NCBI GenBank assembly: GCA_904063045.1 | Contig: CAJFCJ010000014.1 | Location: 1,671,643-1,735,642 of the forward strand | Origin: Dimorphilus gyrociliatus | Lineage: Eukaryota; Annelida; Polychaeta; Dinophilidae | DNA length: 64,000 bases | Direction of reading: 5' to 3' | Shown here: positions 1 through 11,400 of the stretch, in pieces | Layout of the letters: every line of letters starts with the position of its first letter | How positions within the stretch are numbered: position 1 is the first letter of the stretch | Position numbers and translations under genes: made by a program | The notes under the pieces: generated by a model | Told to the model about the DNA's origin: nothing | The model's input: the letters and a program-made list of their open reading frames with translations, nothing else | Database searches by the model: none

Positions 1-336
1 ATCGCTTACGTAATTAACATCAAAGCTGAATAAATGGGCCGAACTTTACTTTAAACATACATACGTTGTTATTTTGTTAACTTTGTGTCTTAAACATTGT
101 ACTATACAGGAAAATGTATATTTACTTTACATTATACCTGTAGTATTAATAATAATTTAGATAAGCGACAATTAACGACAGTAGATAGCAATTCGCTTTA
201 GTAAGATATTTAGATCATGTGGCCTTATTCTCCCAGAGTTTTTCATACCATTATGAAACATTATTCGATCGATTACAATTTAAATTGATCGAATTTCCTA
301 AAATACAATATTTTCATTAATGATATATTTTCGCAG

Positions 337-465
337 GGCTTGTCCGTTATGACTGATACCATACCGAAGAAAAGTAGAAAAGAGAGGATGGAAGCAGAAA
401 TGGCACAGTTAGAGAAAGATATTGAACTAATGGAAAAACATCCAGTAATCTTTATTGCTAATTAA
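337..465 (+). CDS. Enkurin-like protein, last exon only (gene runs in from the left)
   Basis: After a good 3' splice site (TTTTCGCAG at 328-336) there is an open frame of 42 codons ending in TAA at 463-465. It reads as a basic, heptad-like helix with the run TIPKKSRKERMEAEMAQLE, followed by KDIELMEKHPVIFIAN and the stop. This looks like the C-terminal end of the enkurin domain, a basic alpha-helical segment found in enkurin, a calmodulin- and channel-binding adaptor of sperm and motile cilia. That assignment rests on memory of the family pattern. The upstream exons lie outside the window or in the first 330 bases, where I see no other exon. It could also be another coiled-coil protein with a similar tail. 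Confidence 0.55.
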   Translation, partial: GLSVMTDTIPKKSRKERMEAEMAQLEKDIELMEKHPVIFIAN

Positions 466-1760
466 ATTATATCTAATTATAATAATTAATTATTTGGATT
501 TCTTTATTTATTTTACTTTATCTGACAAATACAGTATATAAATAGAAAAGTATATTTTACGAAATCCTTCTTTATTTGACCAATTAAAAAGCTTTAGAAG
601 AAAGTTACGTACTGGAATGATATTTACACGTCTCATTCTTATATAAGGAATTTTTTAAACCTTTGACTTTATCATATTAGTAATAGTTTAAATATATATA
701 TCAAAGGTTAACGAAAGGTAAATTTTCCTACCATGTGAAATTTAGTATTACCCTTTAGAACTTTTTGCTGTCTACTTTGCAATGAAAGTTTTAGATTTAT
801 GTCAAACTAAGCCTATAAACATTCGGCTAGCGAAACCAAAAATCTGAGGCCAAGTTATATAAATATTAGAACCAACGCTCTTACGAATTGCGCTCTTCAA
901 TTTGTTAGAGTTACTATGAATCACTGAGTTAATTGTATACTATCCGCGAAAATATCACCTAAAATGAAACAGAAATGAGAGATAGATAGGGAGAGACTAA
1001 CAGACAGGCAAAAAAAAGTCATGTTGACCGTTACCCTTTCTCTCGCTATCTATTTGTCTATCTATCTATCTATCTCTCTTCCTACTGTTCCATCATTTTT
1101 ATATTTTTACTGTATTCTATAAGAGAACAAGTCACAATTAATATACTTAGAGGGTGTCAGCCAATAATTCAATAGCAGCATCATTAGCATTCCTAAATAA
1201 GCGACTGATTAATAAATCTAAAGTTATAATTGATAAAATGTTAAATAAACATTCTTCGAATCGCAAATATACAGTCAATTGTATACTATATAATCACTAT
1301 ATATATACAGTATATATATATATATAGCCTCAAAATTTATGCAAAACATTCGTATTGTATTGAAAACTATGGACAGAAAGTTAAAGTTAGATTCTAGTTA
1401 AAAATGTTTGCTTCCTGATTTTTCGTTTTTTTTTGATAGCTCTACAATATAAAACTAAATGAAATATTAATACTTAAAAGGCGAGAACAAATTACCTAAT
1501 ACTAAATACTAACTGTAACAAAACTATGACAAATTCATAGCAGATGCGCGAAAACAAAAGGAAATATTTTGAATGATTAAAGAGTGTTTTTTTTTTTTAC
1601 TACTAAAAGATTAATCTTTCGTACCTAAAATTCGTTTGTAGAGTGACTGAAATAGAAATTGGACACGTTTGCCACCTCCTTTCGGTTTTGAGGATTCTGA
1701 AGCGGTTTCTGACTGTTTATCAATCGACAATAAACTTTGACAAACCGCTCCAGCTAATTG
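466..1760. other. AT-rich intergenic stretch
   Basis: No coding exon is supported here. It lies between the 3' ends of the enkurin-like gene (+) and the innexin (-), so it probably carries both 3' UTRs. It contains a TATC tetranucleotide repeat and a TA tract with one TATACAGTATA motif near 1304. Confidence 0.6.
1037..1078. repeat. (TATC)n microsatellite
   Basis: Imperfect tandem repeat of TATC/TCTA with a CT-rich end. Confidence 0.85.
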
Positions 1761-3255
1761 CTAGCTGGTATCTTCTTGCGGTACTGTCACTTTTCTTTTT
1801 ACGAGGTCTTGATCTGTGCTCGATTCTCCATCGTAATATTCTTTTCTAGCTACATCTTCAGGAATATCAGCAGCGGGATCTTCTCTTAGAGTATCTCCTT
1901 TCAAGCTCAAAGCATCAGCTTCATAGCTTTCAAACCTAAAAATAGAGTTTCTAGTTCTTGTGTACATATCCCATAGACCAGCTATTAATTCGGCAGATAT
2001 CATATCACTTGTGTTTTTGGCGACCATTCGAACTATAAAGCAGCCATCTCTTCTCAAGTAATGATTTGTAAAATGCTTTAAACTTTCTGGGCTGGCTGCT
2101 TTTCCGTGATATTTGTCAATGGCTATCAGGCGCCTGAAGTAAGTTTATCAAAAGCTGAATTAATAAAGCGATTTATTTAATGAACAATGTATTTACCTTT
2201 TTATATACGATTCATGGTCTTTCATGCAGAAGCATTTAATAATCACGTAAAATAGACTTCCTGCCGTTGCAGAACTAAGGAAAACAAACCAAAACCATAT
2301 AACTATGAAGATCTTCTCATTGAATAGATTTATCGGTAAAGTACATTGAACCAAATATGACTGAACATTGCCAACGACTCTTATGTTAAAATCGCACATT
2401 GTAACTCTTGGAAATCTTTCCGATAAATTCCATGGTTCTTTGTTGATTATTTGTTTTAACACCTTAATACCATACATGTTATAGTCTGTTCCAAGGAAGA
2501 CATTCAATAGAAACAGTTGACCAATGGCATTACCTAGATAGACGACTTTAAAAAATAAATATAACACAGTTAAGTAATTTCCATAAAACTTCCAACAGAA
2601 ACTTCGACATGTTGTTGTCATGTGTTTTCTTGAAACCTCTTTTAGAAATCTACTAATATGATTTACCATATATTTCAATGTTTTTTCTCTATTTTCAGGA
2701 TCTCGCTGTCGTTGACAATCAATAGCAGCATCTGTAACAGTTGCCACAGAAATTCCAGAGTGCCTATTAAGAACTCTCCACAAAGGTCTGGGAATATAAA
2801 AAAACATGGCCATTGCGCAAAGTATTAAGGCTACCCATTGATAATATCCTATTCTCTTCACATTTTCATAATTAGCTAAAAAATGAGATAAAGAAAAAAA
2901 GAAGCAAAAATTAGTACAGTGTATTTAAAGTTCTTATCTAATGATTAATAAATTATGAAGATCAGGTTGATAGGAATGTAAACAAACCTGGAATTTCTGT
3001 ATCTTCTTGCACAGGCAAATAGAAGGTATTAGTTGTCCAGCATACCTTATTGGTATAATCTATGTGGCTTGACGTAAAGTGAGCAGGACACCAACAACTA
3101 ATCGGTTCTCCGACATAATGATTCGTAGTGATGATAATAGAAAAGATTACTAATAGAAATGTGGTGTACCTATTACTCAACCTATCCGTAAAGCTGTCGC
3201 CCCCACCAATTCGAGCGTCACTTAAATCGGCAAAAACTGAAAGTAGTCTATCCAT
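1761..3255 (-). CDS. Innexin gap-junction protein, complete, 439 aa
   Basis: Three exons (3255-2988, 2875-2197, 2133-1761) splice in frame (phases 1 and 2) to a 439-residue protein. Innexins form the gap junctions and hemichannels of invertebrates and have four membrane helices with cytoplasmic ends. The hallmark YYQWV is at residues 100-104, opening the second helix. The first extracellular loop has CWCPAHFT and a later CW pair; the second loop has the matched cysteines in RVTMCDF and VQCTLPINLFNEKIF, followed by the fourth helix (IWFWFVFLS). The N terminus (MDRLLSVFADL) is also typical of the family. The cytoplasmic tail is acidic and ends EEDTS-like (QEDTS). The first intron uses a GTTTGT donor. 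Length agrees with the usual 350-450 residues. Orthology to a particular innexin cannot be decided, since the family expands separately in each phylum. Confidence 0.95.
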
Positions 3256-3557
3256 TCAGTCCTAATCAACATCCATGCACAAAAACACAGGCCTTAATTG
3301 GTTACATACAAACAAGTATTATCAGCGTAATTTTTCGTAAAGATATAATAATTTAAGGCTAGTATTCCTGAGCTAGCAAAGAGTCCCTGCATAAAACGAT
3401 ATTATAACTTCCACAATCGATATTTTTGCACACTATTATCAGATAAGGCACGATCATTGAAAAGTAAAGGCCAAACGTTACTTATTTAAGTCAGAAAAAG
3501 CGTTTAAACGTAAAAATGTTAATGTTGGAATTCCAAGACTGATCGATAATAGAAGGA

Positions 3558-3570
3558 AAAACAGATGGCG
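3558..3570 (+). promoter_or_regulatory. CTCF-like motif (weak)
   Basis: AAAACAGATGGCG fits the bilaterian CTCF consensus CCASYAGRKGGCR at 10 of 13 positions, with the AGATGGCG core intact. It lies about 300 bases upstream of the innexin start codon. Motif match only. Confidence 0.25.
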
Positions 3571-4020
3571 TTACTGTTTCACCTCTCCCCACTTATATTT
3601 GCTCAATGCATTCAACAAGAATTATGTGTATAGGCCGTATAAGTTTTTATACGATATGAATGAAAACATTTGTAATTTATTTATATTTATTTGAAATAAG
3701 TAGATTATTCAAATGAATAAATTAGAATATTTAATAGTAATTATTATATTAATTAAAAGAATATACATACTATACATATTAATGTATAGTAAGTATATTG
3801 AAGTGTTTATTACTTATTAACGCATATTGTAGTGATAACAGAACAAATAATCTAATTTGTTAAATATTTCAACAAGCTGTCCTTTATTTTTAATTATGTA
3901 ATCTCAAAAAAAAGATGAAAAGATTTGTTTCAGATAACAGCTGTAATTATTACGTCATAGTTAATTAAGATTTAAATAAATCAGATTTTTGTTGTTTTTG
4001 TTTATAAAATAATTTTAAAG

Positions 4021-4072
4021 TAATAATAACAGCAGCAGCAACAACAACAATAATAATAATAATAATAATAAC
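4021..4072. repeat. Trinucleotide microsatellite (CAG)n/(CAA)n/(TAA)n
   Basis: Three adjoining short runs of trinucleotides: CAG, then CAA, then TAA/AAT. It is non-coding in this position. Confidence 0.85.
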
Positions 4073-4570
4073 TATAACGATCGATAGATAATTTACGGCT
4101 AATTAAAGTTGTTTATGATTTTTTCTTAACATAATTTATATAACATTATTAAAATTCAATAAATTGACTGATGAAACAAATAAAGATGGTTTGTATAGGA
4201 CTATATATTGTAAATATAGAATATACTTGAATTTCTCGATTATCCAAACAAGAAAAAAGTAAAGAAAAGAAGAAGAAAAGAGAGAGAAAAAAAGACATCG
4301 TCCTTCACACTTAACTAGCTTTTGTCACTAATAATTTAGTTGCTACTAATTCTATCATATTCCCATTCAATTTATCAATGGTGAAATCAACCTTTGAAAA
4401 GAAGAAGCATCACTTCTGTAGTCTATTCAATCTTGTGTATAACCAAAAATTTCTTTATGAATAAGTCGGCTTATCCTTTATATAATAGGTAAAATATATT
4501 TATATATATGCTATAGAGTAAGTAATATATGATGGCTAAAAATAGATTTAACGCTTTATTGAGTGTATAC

Positions 4571-4593
4571 TATATATATATATATATATATAT
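4571..4593. repeat. (TA)n microsatellite
   Basis: Uninterrupted TA dinucleotide run. Confidence 0.85.
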
Positions 4594-4943
4594 TTTATAA
4601 GCAAGGGGAATTTTAGTTGTGTTTAGCTCTAATGGAAATAAAACATGTAACAAAAGGAAAGTCTATTGGAAAAAAAAATAGTCCATCCGTAATAATTAGC
4701 TCTGTTAATTTGATAGTAATTACTTGTCTGCAATTATGGCCAATTTTATTTCTTTTAATATGTAAATAATAACGCTTGATAACTGTTTTAAGTGTTTATT
4801 TATGCAAGTTTGTTTTTATTATTAATATTGTATGTGTACTATATAGTTTTCATTAGAGAATTATCGTTATATCAAGAAAAAGAGGCATAAAAAATATGTT
4901 TATTCTGGAAAAAGAGCATTTAAATTACTTTTTTATTGTCATT

Positions 4944-7900
4944 TTATATAGGCGTCTCTTTAACGCTTCCTTTTAAACTATCCCTAGATCGGTAAGCTGC
5001 CATAGGCGTAAGGTGAGCGCTAAACGTACTAATGTGATCGTAGGTAACACGATCGTATTCCGATGTTTGATCGCTAGATAAAATCGGTAAATGATTATGA
5101 CTACATAGAACATGATTGAATTCGCTTTCTCCTAAGTTTGACTCTTCTTCAACCTCATCAGCCGGAAGTCTTTCAGGTTCTGTTATAACATGAAAAGATA
5201 AAAACGATTGTACTTTAAACATACAAGTGCAAAGAGAAGATTAAAATAGTTACTAATTAAAATATTGAGACAAAACAAGAAACCTACAAAATTGTCAACT
5301 CAAATTATCGCTAGAGGGAAACACTGGTTGCTTTTAGTGTAAAATAAAGATAGATAAATAATTAAAGGGTGTGAAGGAAAGGGCGAGTGAGGGAGGGGGA
5401 AAAGACAGGGAGACAGAGAGCTTGAGCGAAAAAGAGAAAGTAGGGAAGAATACAGAAATAGAGAATGGGAGCAAGATATACAGAATGATAGAGAAAGGAT
5501 AAGTGTTGGGAGTGTACATATAAGTTTTAACAAACCTTTCCTGTTGCCGCTATAGGGTTCGGGGTTGGAAGAGACGGAAATAAATCAACTATATTTAGAC
5601 TGTCTAAGAATAGAAATAAAAGAGGCTTCATATATTCTATTAATAACTTACTTTCTACAATCAGAACTCTTTGGTCCAAAGTATTTAACATCTCCTAAAA
5701 TAAAAGGATAAAACGTAGACAATAAATTGTCAATAATTAGTGGGCTATCGTCTTAAATAATAGGACAGAGAAGACGAGAAGTTTGGCCCAAGTAGTAAAA
5801 AAGAAACGGCGTACCATATTTCAAAGCATCATCCTTTTGCTTCCTGCTTTTACCAAATACTTTGACGCTACATAAAGCTAACAAAACGGCAACTGCCAAG
5901 AAGGCCAGACCGCCAACAATTCCTCCAATAGCTGCTTTAGAAATTTTTACTCCTTCATTCAATGGATCTATCAATAGGACAGATGTGAACATCTTCAAAT
6001 AAAATAGGGACAGAATTTGCTTACCTCCTGTGTCGTAGAGGATTTCCTCTATTGTATTCGAAGGAGTGTTATTATGATAGCTAAATACCAAAACGTAAAT
6101 CTTATTAGTAATTACTGCCACAGATTATTTCCTTATTTAAGAAAAGAGCTTTTATAAACCCATAGAGAAGAATTAAATACTTAAGGCATTTATCGACTCT
6201 GACTTAAAAGGGATGAGTGAATGAGTCCATAATAAAAAATCTCTTTTAGCTAATTCTTAGAAAATGAATATAATTAGCAAAGAGCACAACCTCTTTTATT
6301 CATATATATATATTTATATATGTTTTAACTTTTATTTGTTTATTATTCTATTTTCTAATAGAGACTAGGGATAGTGAGCTTGAAAACGACGAAGAAAGGG
6401 AAAGCGGAGGGAATGGGAGAGGGAAAGAAGGAAAGAAATGAAAGAAAGAGGGAGAGGGGATACTATACAAGAAAATAATTTCTTTCTCTGTTTATTTAAG
6501 ACGTTGACTTATTTTTAACGTAAAGGAAGATGCCTTCTCATTGAATTAGGGACTCTTTGCTATTGATCAGAGCCTAGAAAGCTTTAGCATTCTCAACCGC
6601 TAATCTAACCTTTTAAATATACATAACTTCGTATCAAGAGGCATGCAAATTTTAGTCTCTAACCCTAAAAAGAAGCGGTAGGAATCAGAGCATATTTGGA
6701 CAACGTCTTACAAACCTTTTTACTTTAAAGCGATATTGAGCACCACGAGAGAAACCAAACCATTTGTAAAAAGTTTTATTTCGTATTTTTTCTGATAATG
6801 CAACTAATTTTCCAACAGTTCTATATATAAGAGATTTTACATAAAATAACTATATATCTGTGTATTAATTATCTTCTCTTTAATAGTTACATTAATAAGT
6901 ATTTACCTATAATGAACTTTGTAATAATGGACGGCAATAGTTTGGTTTTTTGGAGGTAGCCACCTAATTATTAAATAGTTCTTCTCAGGGCGTACTGTAA
7001 CATTCCTGGGTGGAAATGGAGGCGTTGCTGAAAAAGGAAAAAACCAATAACGTTCATGATTAATTTTAGAATATTTGTATTAATAATAGGAAAAAGAAAG
7101 AATGATTTATTTTGTCTTTTCATCTTATTTTCTTTCATTTGTTAGTTTTTTTTTCTTTTCGAGGTTACGCTTTTCTTTAACTATTCTCTTTGACTTTATC
7201 TATTGCTTATTTCTCTTACACTTTATTTGAACTATCCCATTTTGAACCCTCTCTTGTTTCCCTCAAAAGATCTTTTGCTATTACCTGCAGGTATCTTTAG
7301 GGTGCGTTCCGGTAGCAGTTGATTCTGTGGGACGTTAGTTATCAGTTTACCGGAGCCTGCAAATGTTTTTATGCCATAAATTATATTTGTATTGATTATC
7401 CGTAAAGGCCTATACAACCGTTTGTTTTTACTCTAAACTTGCGGCTGAACAAACCGTTACCCAAACTATTTCTGCACAAAAAAAAAGTAAAGTATACTGA
7501 AAGTGTTAATGGAATAACATGAATTGTTAGCCTATGTTTTTATTGCAGTAAAAGAACTCTCTTTCACAGGATAGGTGAGGGGAAAAAAAATCCAATACCT
7601 CGAAAGTATTACGAATTCATATTCCGTATCCGGTTGAAGGCTTTGAATAGCGACGCTAGTTTGTTCCTTCGGTACAAAAACAGTAGTCCAATTACTTCTT
7701 CCTATAACTCTATACCTTTTTAAAAGAACAAATAAACATTCAAAAATTGTTTACAATATTGCTTTTTAGTTTTATGAATATTCATTAGGTAAGATATGGA
7801 AGGGTGACAAATTAAAATAAAAAATACCTTTTTTTCCTCCCTTTTTCCCTTCCCTACCTATTTTTTATTTCTCTTTACAGCGATAAGTATTAAAAAGTCT

Positions 7901-8391
7901 ACCAATTTAGCCTATAACTACTGTACTTTGACATGACATGTAATTTTATCCCTATAGCCATCGTTTGGCGATTGTTTTATATTTCTGTTTTATTCGAAAA
8001 AAGAGGAAGAAAAAAAGAAATTTTAAAAGCTATATAACACTTTAATACAGTAGACGCCATTTTAACTTTTTGAATTAAGCTACTTTATAATCCTTAAATA
8101 AACTGAAAGATTCTTTAAGTGACATTTTGCTTTTAAAAATTTTAGTAATCAATAGAGTTTAATTACCATACAAAATAGTCTTGTAATTCTGAATAATCGC
8201 TATCAAAAGCTGGCAGCCAGTTGATATATAGTGAGGTCTCAGCAGTTTCAAAAGTTACGTTGAGAACTTTATGAGATGGAACGGCTGTAAATAAAGTTTG
8301 AATATTTATCAATCTAAAAAATGAACATTGCCTATATTAAAAGTTGATTTATGAGGATAAATGGATTTTTTAGACAGAAAAGGGAGAAAGA

Positions 8392-8453
<62 letters not shown>

Positions 8454-11400
8454 GTGAGAGAATGAGGGAATGAGAGAAGGGGGATATAGTTTATGGAAGG
8501 TCGAAAGGTTGAAGTAGACATTTAATGGTTAATAGGATGGACTTAATTGAATAGTATAGGAATAAAAGAGAAAGAAAGTTACCCTCGATTATGAGTAGAG
8601 TTGAAGTGACTATAGTAGCAACCGAATTCTTTGCTATACATTCAAAATAACCTTTATCTTCCCTTTTCAAATCGGCAATCACTAGACGTCCCCCTTCAAT
8701 CAGTGGCCCTTTCATATCGATTTCACCATTCACCTTTCACAAGACGTTTACTTAAGACTTTTTAATTACATTTTCTCTGCCGAATTATATACAAACCTTT
8801 CTCCATTCCAAAGTTGGGGTAGGATTACCATTAGCTTCACAAACAATACTGATTGTTTTACCGACCATTTCCTGATAGTAACGCCTAGGCCTAGTTGTGA
8901 AATATGGAGGATCTGCGGTAAATGATTTTTTTTCTATAAATAACGTAAGCCAGTGAAATATAGCGAACTAATTTTTCATGTCTGAGCGTAACGTTAAATC
9001 CGAGATCAAAGTAGCCTTTCTATAGTGATGTAAAGCTTCTATTCATACTAGTTTTCTACTAGCGTCAACTATTTCGTGCTAAGTGTCAAAGATCTCTTTT
9101 GGGCTTAAAGATTACCTCTCACGTGAACTTGAAAGAATTCTGGTACTTCTCGTTTTGCCTCGCAAGCATAAGTTCCCTCATCGTTGTCCATCACTACTCT
9201 GCGAAGGTTCAAATAAAAAAAAGAGAACATATATTTAATTGTATTGTCCGTAAAACAAAAGGAAGTGCCCATATTTTTCTTATTTACTGTAGACGCTATT
9301 AATATTAATGCGGTTAGTTTTTTTGGGATTTAAAAGCGGTCAAGAAACTTCTTTATAGGTTTAAAAAGTCCTTTTTCAAGACGAAGGAATTGTAAGAATT
9401 CAGTTTTCTTCTATCTTTCTCTTTCTGCTTTCAACTTAATGGTCATGGAAAAAGATAAATTAAATCATTTATCCCTGAATTGGCTACATATCTTTCTTTT
9501 CCCTTGTACTAATTCTTCAAAATTAGTTGTCTTCTATCATTAAAAGAAAAAAGGTGCCTTTTATTAATGCTCTCTTTCTTTTCCTTTTACATAAGTACAA
9601 AGACGCGTAATATATGGGAGGTAGTTAATAGGCGAGAAAATAGAAAAGACGTTTATCCGTTCTACCTTTTTTTAATATAAAGAAAACAAGTGACGCAGCG
9701 GAATTTAACGCTGGTTTTTTTAAAGGATGAACTAGGATGTACGAGCTTTGATACTGTGGTGAGTATTAATCATTTTTTGTTATCCTAAGCGTATTTACTT
9801 TAGGGCTTGAGATTTTTTACATCACTAACAGTGTGACTAAGAAGGAAATCTGGGTTCCAATAATTAACTTTATGGCACTTGATAAGAGGAAGAGAAAAAA
9901 TGGAAAGAGTAAGAAAAAGCAACAGAGCGGTCAGATCAAAGTTGATTCTCCTACTTTCCATCAAATTTAAACTTGCTACTGGAAGAGGCATTGAAATGGA
10001 AACAATAACGGGTAAAGAGGACCTATTCAAGATTCTTACTTGAAAGCCAAGCAGGTTGAGTTTAACTGATATATTCGATCGTTTCCAAGATGAAGCCTTT
10101 GTCCGTTCTTTTTCCAAAGAATGACAGAAACGGAGCAGCAAATGATTCCTGGGAGATTGCGAGGTAATAAAATCGTCAAATCCTTCATTAAGACATTTTC
10201 TGTATACGAAAAAGATTAATTTGTTTTAATTTAAGTTTATTAAGGTTAACTTGAAATATACAGCAGACTATATATTGATAAACTGTATATACTGTATATT
10301 CATATTCCCTATATATTTAGATATAGCATCAATATGTTGTATATTTATAATAAAATAAAAAAAGAGAACAGTATCAACGAACAAAGTCAACGACGGTTTG
10401 TCGCTCCCGGCAAACAAAGTACTGTAAACAGAATGTATAGATGAGACTAACTGTGATCAGCTTTAATCATTTTCCTCCCCAGAGCAGTTTTTACGCGTTA
10501 CTCTTATAGGAATTTACATAATTTTCTACTGAGACATTTAAGGGGGTTTGCATACGTATGAGGGGAAAAAGGCTAAGTAGTTGAACTGTTAGAAAATAGA
10601 CTTACAAATAAACAACTAGGAGAAACGTATCCGGAAATGAAAGAGAAACGAAAAGGAGAATTGTAAGATTAAGATTAGAAGAATAGTAGTATGATGGAAA
10701 AGAAAGACAGAAGAAGAAAGGATATAGTATTATTGGAATGTTAAAGCAATCTTGGAGTAAATTTTGGCAAACTTTCACTTCGTTAACAATCTTCCGATTT
10801 ATATTCGGTTATAGAAAAAAGGGGCGAGAGAAAGAGTAGGGTTAGAGAGAAAAGCTAGATTAGGCAAATGCATAGAACTTCCGCAATAATTTCCAACGTG
10901 ATATGACTACTAGAAACATTTCTAGAGATGCGTTGAATATTGTATAACTAATATTTTACTTATCATGCTTCTATATACAATATATATGTAGTACTATTAG
11001 TTAGATTACAAATATAGTCCCTATTGGACTCGAAGAGTGTATGGTACATTGCTTTAGGTTATATACACTGTAAAGTACTTATATATATAGCCCAGTCTTG
11101 GCTATCGATTCATCTAATCAATGATAGTTTGCTGCCTGACAAGGAGCTGTATACAAAACTGACCCAGGAGAAGGTGAAACTTTTCTCTTTTCTAACTAAA
11201 TCGATGTGATTTAGTATACTGTAACGATTGCAGTCTAATGAATTTAACATGGCCGGCTTTTGTAATTTGATAAACAACTATCGCCTCGCTTCACTGGTCG
11301 GTGATGGAAGGTGGAAGTAAACTTGTGCAATTTGACAATCGTTTCTTTTTTCCGGAAAGACGTTATTTTAAAACCAAATACTTTTTATCCATTATTGAAC

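Larger units (their letters stand above)
3256..4943. other. Intergenic: innexin upstream region and 3' flank of the Ig/FN3 gene
   Basis: No exon is supported. The half next to 3255 should contain the innexin promoter and 5' UTR; a CTCF-like motif lies at 3558-3570. The rest is AT-rich with two simple repeats. Confidence 0.6.

Noticed and set aside
5300..5533. Long open frames on the minus strand with many Ser, Leu and Phe residues
   Set aside because: They come from purine-rich simple sequence in an intron or flank of the Ig/FN3 gene; no splice or family support.
5547..5638. Exon-like segment (minus strand) between TTCTTAG and GTTTGT, open in one frame
   Set aside because: Its phase cannot join both neighbouring exons of the Ig/FN3 gene; leaving it out gives a consistent frame. 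It could still be an alternative exon.
9800..10141. 113-codon open frame on the minus strand
   Set aside because: No domain, no matching splice sites to the Ig/FN3 exons, and ordinary AT-rich composition.
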